This document shows, piece after piece, positions 53,374-61,002 of a stretch of DNA of 64,000 nucleotides. Within the stretch, counting starts at the first letter, position 1. Each line of letters opens with the position of its first letter. The stretch comes from Novosphingobium lindaniclasticum LE124 (GTDB lineage: Bacteria > Pseudomonadota > Alphaproteobacteria > Sphingomonadales > Sphingomonadaceae), in contig NZ_ATHL01000089.1 in assembly GCF_000445125.1 (NCBI RefSeq), positions 1-64,000 on the forward strand, given 5' to 3'. Under the pieces are notes generated by a model. It did no database searches. It was not told the origin of the DNA and saw only the letters and a list, made by a program, of their open reading frames with translations. The translations under genes were made by a program, and so were the position numbers.

Positions 53374-54632
53374 CGCTTGCCTCGCGGGCCCGAGGGTCGG
53401 CCACCCGCAGGGCGGCCTGAAGGGGGCCGTGAGCCACCGGGCTTGCGCTGCGCTCCGGGGCGAGCGGATTTGGCGCCGGGCCCGGCCTTGCTGCCGAAGC
53501 TCTTCCCCGAAGGCTTCCCGCGCGAACCGGGACGCTCGGAGGCACCGTCGCGGCGCGAGCGGCGTTCGCCGCGGCGTTCCTTGCGGTACTGCTTGGCGTG
53601 GGCCTTGGCGGCGCGCTTCTCGTCGTCCTTGGTGAACTCGGGTGCCGATTCCGGGAGTTCGGCGCCGTCCGCTTCGTCGAAGCCGAGCGAGGCCAGCGAA
53701 TTGGCGAAGTGTTCGGGCAAGGGGGCGGTCACGTCAAGCGGGGTGCCGTCCGGGTGCTCGATGATCAGGCGGCGGGCGTGAAGGTGCATCTTGCGGCTGA
53801 TCGTGCCCGACAGGAAGGCTTCCTGGCCGCCGTACTTGCCGTCACCGACGATCGGATGGCCGATCGCCGCCATGTGGACGCGCAGCTGGTGGGTGCGGCC
53901 GGTCAGCGGGTGAAGTTCGACCCAGGCGGCGCGGTTGCCGGCGCGGTCGAGCACGCGGTAACGGGTGCGGGCCGACTGGCCGCCTTCCTCGTCGACGTGC
54001 ATCTTCTCGCCGCCGGTGCCCGGCTGCTTGGCGAGCGGCAGTTCGATCATGCCGTCGTTGATGCTCGGCACGCCGACGACCAGCGCCCAGTAGATCTTCT
54101 TGGCGGTACGACCGGAAAAGCGCTTGGAGAAGAACGCCGCGCTGCCGGGCGTGCGGGCGATCAGCAGGACGCCGGAAGTGTCCTTGTCGAGCCGGTGGAC
54201 GAGGCGCGGGCGCGGTCCCTTTTCGGCATAGGCGTCGAGCAGGCCGTCGACGTGCTCCTTCATGCCCGAGCCGCCCTGGGTGGCGAGCCCGGGAGGCTTG
54301 TTGAGCACGATCGCGGACCGGTCCTGCGTCAGGACCATCGAATCGGCGAGTTCGATCTCGGCTTCGGTCAGTTCCCGGCGCGGGCGCGAACCGCCGAGGC
54401 CGGGCTTGGCTTCGCCGCCCGGCGGCACGCGCAGGACCTGCCCCGCCGCAAGCCGGGTGTCGACATCGGCGCGCTTGCCGTCGACGCGAATCTGGCCGGT
54501 ACGCGCCCAGCGCGAGACCATCGCGAAGCCGACGTCGGGCAGGTGGCGCTTGAACCAGCGATCGAGGCGGATGTCGTCATCGTCGCGGCCGACGGTGAAC
54601 TGGCGGACGGAATCTGAATTGTCGCGGCTCAT
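53370..54632 (-). CDS. RluA-family pseudouridine synthase with basic C-terminal tail
   Basis: The 420-residue enzyme pairs an S4-type N-terminal RNA-binding domain (about 20-70) with a catalytic domain bearing RLVHRLDKDTSGVLLIAR (nucleophile Asp149) and LTGRTHQLRVHMAAIGHPIVGD. The last about 85 residues are a disordered tail rich in Arg, Gly, Ser, Pro and Lys (ERRGERRSRRDGASERPGSR and following), absent from typical RluC. The start is the ATG at 54630-54632, overlapping the crcB stop (ATGA). The RNA target (RluC- or RluD-like) is not certain. Confidence 0.92.
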   Translation of the reverse strand: MSRDNSDSVRQFTVGRDDDDIRLDRWFKRHLPDVGFAMVSRWARTGQIRVDGKRADVDTRLAAGQVLRVPPGGEAKPGLGGSRPRRELTEAEIELADSMVLTQDRSAIVLNKPPGLATQGGSGMKEHVDGLLDAYAEKGPRPRLVHRLDKDTSGVLLIARTPGSAAFFSKRFSGRTAKKIYWALVVGVPSINDGMIELPLAKQPGTGGEKMHVDEEGGQSARTRYRVLDRAGNRAAWVELHPLTGRTHQLRVHMAAIGHPIVGDGKYGGQEAFLSGTISRKMHLHARRLIIEHPDGTPLDVTAPLPEHFANSLASLGFDEADGAELPESAPEFTKDDEKRAAKAHAKQYRKERRGERRSRRDGASERPGSRGKPSGKSFGSKAGPGAKSARPGAQRKPGGSRPPSGRPAGGRPSGPRGKR

Positions 54633-55039
54633 GCGGCGACTCCCTTCGTGATGGAAAAGCCGGCGAACAGCGCGGCGAAGCCCGCGATCAACGAGATCGC
54701 GACATAGAAAGCCGCAAGACCGACCTGCCCGCGCATGGCGAGGGCAATGGTATCGAGACTGAACGAGGAAAAGGTCGTGTAGCCCCCCAGCACGCCGACG
54801 CCGAGAAGCAGGCGCGGACTCTCGCCCGCCGCGCCCTGGCGCAGCAGCCAGCCGGCAAGCAGGCCCATGAGCAGGCTGCCGACGACGTTCACGGTCAGCG
54901 TGCCGTAGGGAAAGGCGCCGGCACGGGTCGGGCCGATCGCGGCCATCCAGGCCGCTCCGGTAAGATACCGCAGCCAGGAGCCGAGGCCGCCGCCGAACGC
55001 CACGAAGAGCGAGGCAGCTAGAAAGGAAGGTTGGGACAT
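54629..55039 (-). CDS. crcB: fluoride channel/exporter CrcB (Fluc)
   Basis: The 136-residue four-helix membrane protein has GGGLGSWLRYLTG, the hallmark FPYGTLTVNVVGSLLMGLLAG, and GGYTTFSSFSLDTIALAM with the phenylalanine box and central Na+ site. It forms dual-topology fluoride channels. It is the first gene of the five-gene operon that ends with ATP12. I found no fluoride riboswitch upstream by eye. Confidence 0.95.
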   Translation of the reverse strand: MSQPSFLAASLFVAFGGGLGSWLRYLTGAAWMAAIGPTRAGAFPYGTLTVNVVGSLLMGLLAGWLLRQGAAGESPRLLLGVGVLGGYTTFSSFSLDTIALAMRGQVGLAAFYVAISLIAGFAALFAGFSITKGVAA

Positions 55040-55651
55040 GGCGCCGCCTTACCCGCGAACGCGCGGATTTCCAATCGTTCCATCGGGGCGGATCGTCATG
55101 AGCACCCGTACGGAGGGTTTGATCCGCAGCCCCTGCTTCGTGCAAGACATATTAATGCGGATATGACGTCGGAGGCTTGCGCTTAGCGCGCCCGTCAAGC
55201 CGCGTCGGGACATGGATGACTTGCGGCGTCTCGATTCGACCGGCGAAGCGCTCAAGTTGGACCTCCCGGGCATTCGGATCAGTTGTGTGCCTCTAAAGCA
55301 CCGGATCGATTCGCCGATCTACGCGCGGTAAAGAACGGCACGCCTGCCCAGACCCTTGCAAGGCAGGCGGCGACCAGCGTTTCGACGGGGCGTCCGATCG
55401 CCGATCAACTGGCCTGACGCGCCGGAACGGTGTATAAGGGTTCTCCGCCGGGCTTTCCCTACCCCGGTCGATGGCGCTTTTCGGCCAATCGACGTCCAAG
55501 ATTGCTTGCCTTCCGGCGCTGGCAGTGCTAGCGGCGCCCAACTTCGAGCCGATCCCGGCAAGGGACTCGGTGTCATTACGTTTTTCTTTCAAGGTGCCTT
55601 CCGCGTCGGAATGCGGAATTCGTGCCTTCGATTTGTGAGGTGTGTCGGTTT
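55040..55651. other. intergenic region between crcB and rpsU, no supported gene
   Basis: These 612 bp separate divergent crcB and rpsU. They hold an 8-bp-stem hairpin (CGCCTGCC 55341-55348 with GGCAGGCG 55362-55369) and a possible -10-like TATAAG near 55433. A leftward frame at 55049-55273 (74 codons) has no recognisable features. The long leader suggests the rpsU promoter or a small RNA could lie here, but nothing decisive is visible. Confidence 0.4.
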
Positions 55652-55858
55652 ATGCAGATTCTCGTTCGCGACAACAACGTCGATCAGGCTCTTCGGGCTC
55701 TCAAGAAGAAGCTGCAGCGTGAAGGCGTGTACCGCGAAATGAAGCTGCGTCGTCACTTTGAGAAGCCCTCGGAAAAGCGCGCCCGCGAAAAGGCCGCTGC
55801 CGTGCGTCGTGCCCGCAAGCTGGAGCGCAAGCGCATGGAGCGTGACGGCTCCAAGTAA
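55652..55858 (+). CDS. rpsU: 30S ribosomal protein S21
   Basis: The 68-residue ribosomal protein reads [20 protein letters not shown] and [20 protein letters not shown], the standard S21 sequence, with a basic C-terminal helix ([16 protein letters not shown]). ATG 55652 is preferred over an in-frame start 30 nt upstream because this is the family start. It is monocistronic, with a hairpin shortly downstream. Confidence 0.97.
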   Translation: MQILVRDNNVDQALRALKKKLQREGVYREMKLRRHFEKPSEKRAREKAAAVRRARKLERKRMERDGSK

Positions 55859-55870
55859 GCTTGGGGTCGG

Positions 55871-55894
55871 CCCCGTGCTTCTTGAAGCGCGGGG
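55871..55894 (+). terminator. hairpin after rpsU
   Basis: CCCCG-t-GCTTC-tt-GAAGC-g-CGGGG forms a 10-bp stem with one mismatch 13 bp after the rpsU stop. There is no long T-run, so termination efficiency is uncertain. Confidence 0.6.
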
Positions 55895-56112
55895 TTGCGG
55901 CAGGGCTGCTTCTTTCGGGAGGCGAAGTCACGTCGCAATCAATCCGGTCGTGTTCCTGATGCGATTGTGATTGGCACATCTTAAATTGCTCGGCTTGCGG
56001 CTTGAATGCCGCTCCGGCTTGAGCCATGAGGGCGCGGAAATTCCATCCGCGCCCTCTGTGCATCTGCCCTGCAGTTGCCGACGCTGGGCGAATCCGAACG
56101 AGGCCCTAGACT

Positions 56113-56661
56113 ATGACTGAGATCACGCGCGTTCCGCTGCAGCCGATTGCCAAGGGCTCGCTGGGCAAGATCTGGCTGGGCGTCGCCGCAGTCGTGCTGG
56201 CCGCCGGCGGCGTGGCCTATGCTGCTCTCCCGCCCCAGGTTCACGTCAGGACTCTGACCGCCGGCACCGGCGAATCGCCAACTGCAGCCGACGTGGTGCT
56301 CATCAACTACAAGGGCACCCTGCCTGACGGTAAGGTGTTCGACCAGGCGCAGCAGGTGCCTATGGCCCTCAACGAAGTCATCCCCGGGTTCTCCAAGGCG
56401 CTGGTCAAGATGCAGCGCGGCGGCAAGTACGATGTCGAGATCCCCGCCAAGCTCGCTTACGGCGACAAGGCCGTGGGCCAGATCCCGGCCAACACCGACC
56501 TGAACTTCCAGATCGAACTGCTCGACTTCAAGAGCCGGGCCGAGATCGAACAGCAGCAGCGCCTGATGCAGCAGCTTCAGCAGATGCAGGGCGGTGCGCC
56601 GGGTGCGCCGGGTGCGGTTCCGGGCGGTGCCGTTCCGGGTGCCGAAGCTCCGGCGCGCTGA
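56113..56661 (+). CDS. FKBP-type peptidyl-prolyl cis-trans isomerase, membrane-anchored
   Basis: The 182-residue isomerase has an N-terminal membrane anchor (IWLGVAAVVLAAGGVAYAAL), FKBP domain at about 60-145 (DVVLINYKGTLPDGKVFD; VIPGFSKALVKMQRGGKYDVEIPAKLAYGDKA) and a low-complexity Gln/Met/Gly/Pro-rich tail. It probably helps fold envelope proteins. A close paralogue follows after 14 bp, likely from gene duplication. Confidence 0.93.
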   Translation: MTEITRVPLQPIAKGSLGKIWLGVAAVVLAAGGVAYAALPPQVHVRTLTAGTGESPTAADVVLINYKGTLPDGKVFDQAQQVPMALNEVIPGFSKALVKMQRGGKYDVEIPAKLAYGDKAVGQIPANTDLNFQIELLDFKSRAEIEQQQRLMQQLQQMQGGAPGAPGAVPGGAVPGAEAPAR

Positions 56662-56675
56662 TCGGCGGCGAGCGC

Positions 56676-57176
56676 ATGATCCGCAAATTCGGTGCTTCGC
56701 TTCTGACGCTGGCCCTGGTGCTGCCTGCCGCCGCTTCGGTTGCGGCTCAGGACAACGCGGCTGCCGGTATCGCTCCAGCGCCGGCCCGCAAGGTTGCCGT
56801 CACCACGCTGACCGCGGGGCAGGGCGCCAAGCCCACCCGCGAAGACTACGTGCTGGTGAACTACAAGGGCATGCTCAAGGACGGCACCGTGTTCGACCAG
56901 AACGAGCAGATGCCGATGGCGGTCGGCAGCGTGGTTCCCGGCTTTGCGGATGGCCTTGTCCAGATGCAGCGCGGCGGTTCCTATCGCCTCGAGATCCCCT
57001 CGGAACTGGCCTATGGCGCCGAGGGCGGCGGACCGATCCCGCCCAATTCGGATCTCGTCTTCGAAGTGACTCTGCTGGACTTCAAGACCCAGGCCGAACT
57101 GGACGCGATGATCGCCCAGCAGCAAGGGGCGCAACAGGGCTCTGAACAGGCGCAACCGGCGCAAACCGACCAGTAA
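56676..57176 (+). CDS. FKBP-type peptidyl-prolyl cis-trans isomerase, periplasmic
   Basis: The 166-residue paralogue has a cleavable signal peptide (KFGASLLTLALVLPAAASVAAQ) instead of a membrane anchor, FKBP domain with DYVLVNYKGMLKDGTVFD and VVPGFADGLVQMQRGGSYRLEIPSELAYGAEGG, and a Gln-rich C-terminal tail. It is preceded after 14 bp by the membrane-anchored paralogue. The two share motif order and spacing, so tandem duplication followed by change in localisation is the simplest history. Confidence 0.93.
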   Translation: MIRKFGASLLTLALVLPAAASVAAQDNAAAGIAPAPARKVAVTTLTAGQGAKPTREDYVLVNYKGMLKDGTVFDQNEQMPMAVGSVVPGFADGLVQMQRGGSYRLEIPSELAYGAEGGGPIPPNSDLVFEVTLLDFKTQAELDAMIAQQQGAQQGSEQAQPAQTDQ

Positions 57177-57301
57177 TGCGCCTGGCGGACGCTCCCTCGC
57201 GGAGGCGTGCCTGCTTGAAGCGAATTCGGACGGGTGCTAGCTGCCCGATCCTGACATTCCGGCGCGGCGCGCAGCCCGCCGGTCAAATCTGAAGGAAAGC
57301 C

Positions 57302-57604
57302 ATGTCGGTCGATACCGCAACCGTTGCGAAGATCGCCAGCCTTGCCCGCATCAAGGTGAGCGAGGCTGAAATCGAGGCGATGGTCCCCGAACTCAACGGC
57401 ATTCTCGCCTGGGTCGAGCAGCTCGGCGAGGTCGATACCTCGCAAGTGGAGCCGATGACCGCCGTCATTCCCAACACGCTGCGCCTGCGCGACGACGTTA
57501 TCGACGCCGATCCGCTGACCGGCGGCGACAAGCGCGATGCCGTCCTGGCCAATGCTCCCGCCGCCGAACACGGCTTCTTCGGCGTGCCCAAGGTGATCGA
57601 ATAA
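57302..57604 (+). CDS. gatC: Asp/Glu-tRNA amidotransferase subunit C
   Basis: The 100-residue GatC stabilises the GatA/GatB heterodimer. It reads [20 protein letters not shown] and [23 protein letters not shown], followed by LRLRDDVI and the C-terminal PKVIE. AGGAAAG precedes the ATG by 5 nt. It overlaps gatA by 1 nt (TAATG), and the three gat genes form an operon. Confidence 0.96.
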   Translation: MSVDTATVAKIASLARIKVSEAEIEAMVPELNGILAWVEQLGEVDTSQVEPMTAVIPNTLRLRDDVIDADPLTGGDKRDAVLANAPAAEHGFFGVPKVIE

Positions 57605-59091
57605 TGACCGAACTGACTGAACTTGGCGTCGCGCAGATCCGCGACGGCGTTGCGGGTGGCGATTTCACCGCCGTCGAAGTGGCGCAGGCGTTCAACGCGA
57701 ACGTTGCCGCCGCGCAGGAAGCGCTGAACGCCTTCATCATCGCCACGCCCGAAAAGGCCATCGAAGCCGCGCAGGCCACCGATGCCAAGCGCGCGCGTGG
57801 CGAAGCGCTGGGCAAGATGGGCGGCGTGCCGATCGGCATGAAGGACCTGTTCGCAACCTTCGACGTGCAGACCACGGCCGCCAGCCACATGCTGGAAGGC
57901 TTCAAGCCGCAGTACGAATCGACCGTCTCGCAGAAGCTGTGGGATGCCGGCGCGGGCATGCTGGGCAAGCTGAACCTTGACCAGTTCGCCATGGGCTCGT
58001 CGAACGAGACCAGCTATTTCGGCAACGTGATCTCGCCGTGGAAGCGCAATGATGGTGGCAACGCCGCGCTCGCGCCCGGCGGTTCCTCGGGCGGTTCTTC
58101 ATCCGCTCTCGCTGCGCGTCTCTGCCCGGCGGCCACCGGCACCGACACCGGCGGTTCGATCCGCCAGCCTGCCGCTTTCACCGGCACCACCGGCATCAAG
58201 CCGACCTACGGCCGCTGCTCGCGCTGGGGCGTCGTGGCCTTCGCCAGCTCGCTCGACCAGGCTGGGCCGATGGCCCGCTCTGTGCAGGACTGCGCGATCA
58301 TGCTCGAAGCCATGGCCGGTTTCGATGCCAAGGATTCGACCAGTCTGGACCTGCCGGTGCCGAACTGGGAAGCCGCGCTTTCCGGCGACATGAAGGGCAA
58401 GAAGGTCGGCATTCCCAAGGAATACCGCGTCGATGGCCTGGACGAAGACGTGTCGAAGTCGTGGGACGACGGCATCGCCTGGCTGAAGGATGCGGGCGCG
58501 GAGATCGTCGAGATCTCGCTGCCGCACACCAAGTACGCGCTGCCGACCTACTACATCATCGCGCCTGCCGAAGCCTCGTCGAACCTCGCCCGCTACGACG
58601 GCGTGCGCTACGGCCTGCGCGATCTGCCGGACGGTGCCAACCTTCAGGACATGTACGCCGCGACCCGCGCCGCCGGTTTCGGCCCCGAAGTGAAGCGCCG
58701 CATCCTGATCGGCACTTACGTGCTCTCGGCCGGTTTCTACGACGCCTACTACACGCAGGCCCAGAAGGTCCGCGCGCTGATCGCGCAGGACTTCGCCAAG
58801 GCTTTCGAGCAGTGCGACGTGATCCTTGCCCCGACCGCGCCCTCGGCCGCCTTCGGCCTTGGCGAGAACGTCGACGACCCGCTGAAGATGTATCTCAACG
58901 ACGTCTTCGCGGTGCCCGCCTCGCTCGCGGGTCTTCCGGCGATGTCGGTCCCGGCCGGCCTCAACCGCGAAGGTCTGCCGCTGGGTCTTCAGGTCATCGG
59001 CAAGGCTTTCGACGAACAGGGCGTGCTGAACGCCGGTCTCGCGCTTGAACAGCGCGCGCAGTTCTCGGCCAAGCCGGAAAAGTGGTGGTAA
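57604..59091 (+). CDS. gatA: Asp/Glu-tRNA amidotransferase subunit A
   Basis: The 495-residue amidase hydrolyses glutamine to supply ammonia for converting Glu-tRNA-Gln and Asp-tRNA-Asn to the amide forms. It has the amidase signature with catalytic Lys in IGMKDLF (about residue 80), then [36 protein letters not shown] carrying the Ser-cisSer pair. gatB follows directly with 1 bp between stop and start. Confidence 0.97.
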   Translation: MTELTELGVAQIRDGVAGGDFTAVEVAQAFNANVAAAQEALNAFIIATPEKAIEAAQATDAKRARGEALGKMGGVPIGMKDLFATFDVQTTAASHMLEGFKPQYESTVSQKLWDAGAGMLGKLNLDQFAMGSSNETSYFGNVISPWKRNDGGNAALAPGGSSGGSSSALAARLCPAATGTDTGGSIRQPAAFTGTTGIKPTYGRCSRWGVVAFASSLDQAGPMARSVQDCAIMLEAMAGFDAKDSTSLDLPVPNWEAALSGDMKGKKVGIPKEYRVDGLDEDVSKSWDDGIAWLKDAGAEIVEISLPHTKYALPTYYIIAPAEASSNLARYDGVRYGLRDLPDGANLQDMYAATRAAGFGPEVKRRILIGTYVLSAGFYDAYYTQAQKVRALIAQDFAKAFEQCDVILAPTAPSAAFGLGENVDDPLKMYLNDVFAVPASLAGLPAMSVPAGLNREGLPLGLQVIGKAFDEQGVLNAGLALEQRAQFSAKPEKWW

Positions 59092-59092
59092 T

Positions 59093-60589
59093 ATGAGCAC
59101 GTATCGCATCCAGGGCGCTACCGGTGACTGGGAGGTCGTGATCGGCCTCGAAGTCCACGCGCAGGTCACCTCGAACTCCAAGCTGTTCTCCGGCTCGGCG
59201 ACGGCATTCGGCGCGGAGCCGAACAGCCAGGTCTCGCTGATCGACGCGGCGATGCCGGGCATGCTGCCGGTGCCGAACCGCGAATGCATCCGCCAGGCCG
59301 TGCGTACCGGCATGGCGATCGAGGCGCAGATCAACAAGTGGTCGCGTTTCGACCGCAAGAACTACTTCTACGCCGATCTTCCGCAGGGCTACCAGATCAG
59401 CCAGCTCTATCACCCGATCGTGGGTGAGGGCTCGCTGACCATCGATGCGGACGAGAAGGCGGGCATCCCGGCCGACAAGGTGATCGGCATCGAGCGCATC
59501 CACGTCGAGCAGGACGCGGGCAAGCTGATGCACGACCAGCATCCGACCATGTCCTATGTCGATCTGAACCGTTCCGGCGTGGCGCTGATGGAAATCGTCA
59601 GCCGTCCGGACATGGCTTCTCCCGCAGAAGCAGGGGCTTACCTGTCGAAGCTGCGGACGATCCTGCGCTATGTGGGGTCTTGCGACGGCAACATGGACCA
59701 GGGCTCGATGCGCGCCGACGTCAACGTCTCGGTGCGCCGCCCCGGCGAGGAACTCGGCACCCGTACCGAGACCAAGAACGTCAACTCCGTGCGCTTCGTC
59801 ATGCAGGCGATCGAGCACGAGGCGAGCCGTCAGGTCGACGTGCTGGAAGCGGGCGGCAAGATCGTGCAGGAAACCCGCCTGTTCGATCCCACCACCGGCT
59901 CGACGCGTTCGATGCGCTCGAAGGAAGACGCGCACGACTATCGCTACTTCCCCGATCCGGACCTGCTGCCGCTCGAACTCGACGACGCCTTCCTTGAGGA
60001 ATGCCGCGCCAGCCTGCCCGAACTGCCGGACGCCAAGCGCGCCCGCTACGTAGGGGAGCTGGGTCTGTCGGCCTACAACGCCGCCGTGCTGACCGCCGAT
60101 GTCGATACCTTCGCCTGGTTCGAGGCGCTGCTCGCCGAAACCGCTTCGGCCCAGGGCAAGCAGCCGGCGGAAGTGGCCAAGCAGGCGGCCAACTGGCTGA
60201 TTTCGGAATTCTTCGGCGCGCTCAACAAGCAGGGCAAGAGCCTTGAGGATTCCCCGGTCAGCCATGAGCAGGCCGCGGAACTGCTGGCGCTGGTTGGCAA
60301 AGGCACGATCTCGGGCTCGATCGCCAAGCAGGTGCTGGAAACGATGTTCGAGACCGGCGACAATGCCGGGGTCATCGTCGAGCGCGAGGGTCTTAAGCAG
60401 GAATCGGACACCGGCGCCATCGAGGCCAAGGTGGACGAAATCCTCGCCGCCAATGCCGACAAGGTCGCCCAGTACCGCGAAGGCAAGGTTGCGCTGTTCG
60501 GCTTCTTCGTTGGCCAGACGATGAAGGCGATGGCCGGCAAGGGCAACCCGCAGGTCGTGAACGAGATCCTGAAGGCCAAGCTGGGCTGA
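59093..60589 (+). CDS. gatB: Asp/Glu-tRNA amidotransferase subunit B
   Basis: The 498-residue subunit phosphorylates and amidates mischarged tRNA. It has [19 protein letters not shown] at the start, [19 protein letters not shown] and [32 protein letters not shown] in the catalytic cradle, and a helical/YqeY-like tRNA-binding C-terminus ([21 protein letters not shown]). ATG 59093 is preferred over an upstream frame start within gatA. A strong terminator follows. Confidence 0.97.
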   Translation: MSTYRIQGATGDWEVVIGLEVHAQVTSNSKLFSGSATAFGAEPNSQVSLIDAAMPGMLPVPNRECIRQAVRTGMAIEAQINKWSRFDRKNYFYADLPQGYQISQLYHPIVGEGSLTIDADEKAGIPADKVIGIERIHVEQDAGKLMHDQHPTMSYVDLNRSGVALMEIVSRPDMASPAEAGAYLSKLRTILRYVGSCDGNMDQGSMRADVNVSVRRPGEELGTRTETKNVNSVRFVMQAIEHEASRQVDVLEAGGKIVQETRLFDPTTGSTRSMRSKEDAHDYRYFPDPDLLPLELDDAFLEECRASLPELPDAKRARYVGELGLSAYNAAVLTADVDTFAWFEALLAETASAQGKQPAEVAKQAANWLISEFFGALNKQGKSLEDSPVSHEQAAELLALVGKGTISGSIAKQVLETMFETGDNAGVIVEREGLKQESDTGAIEAKVDEILAANADKVAQYREGKVALFGFFVGQTMKAMAGKGNPQVVNEILKAKLG

Positions 60590-60615
60590 TCTCGCCGCCA
60601 GGTGACGGAATAGAA

Positions 60616-60652
60616 AAAGCCCCGGAAAAGCATCGCGCTTTTTCGGGGCTTT
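60616..60652. terminator. terminator after gatB
   Basis: AAAGCCCCGGAAAAGC and GCTTTTTCGGGGCTTT form a 16-bp stem (one G-T pair) with loop ATCGC, 27 bp after the gatB stop and 22 bp before the end of the convergent small gene. The plus side continues with CGTTTTCC, the minus side with TTCTATTCC. Confidence 0.93.
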
Positions 60653-60674
60653 CGTTTTCCTTGGCGTCCTCAGA

Positions 60675-60977
60675 TCAAGAGATCTTGGTCCCTTCCAGTG
60701 TCATCGTTCCGAAGAACCCGGCCTTGATCGTGCCGGTGAGCGCAGCGCCTTCCACGGTGGCCTTGCAGTCGAGATCAATGGCCATGGGTGAGGTCATCTT
60801 CATCTTCCAGGTCAGCTGGTTGCCGTCGATGCGGCCTTCACGCAGGTCCATCGTGCCAAGGTCGCCGGTGATCTGGCCGGTGAACGCGTCACCCTGGGGC
60901 ACGATGGTCAGCGTACCCTTCTGGTGCCCCAGCGGGGTCTTGGTCGAACATTCGTAAGTTCCGCCGAGCAGCGACAT
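60675..60977 (-). CDS. conserved hypothetical protein, small beta-rich
   Basis: The 100-residue protein has repeated strand-like segments with a WKMKMT central motif (TYECSTKTPLGHQKGTLTIV; GQITGDLGTMDLREGRIDGN; LTGTIKAGFFGTMTLEG). There is no signal peptide. It resembles a small lipocalin-like beta domain found alone or fused to hydrolases in sphingomonads; this is recollection, not verified. It converges with gatB and lies 25 bp downstream of the M16 peptidase gene on the same strand. Confidence 0.6.
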   Translation of the reverse strand: MSLLGGTYECSTKTPLGHQKGTLTIVPQGDAFTGQITGDLGTMDLREGRIDGNQLTWKMKMTSPMAIDLDCKATVEGAALTGTIKAGFFGTMTLEGTKIS

Positions 60978-61002
60978 TCTTCTCTCCTTCTGTCTCGGAC
61001 CG

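Noticed and set aside
55040..55270. Fluoride riboswitch upstream of crcB
   Set aside because: The minus-strand leader shows no recognisable fluoride aptamer core by eye. A covariance search would settle it.
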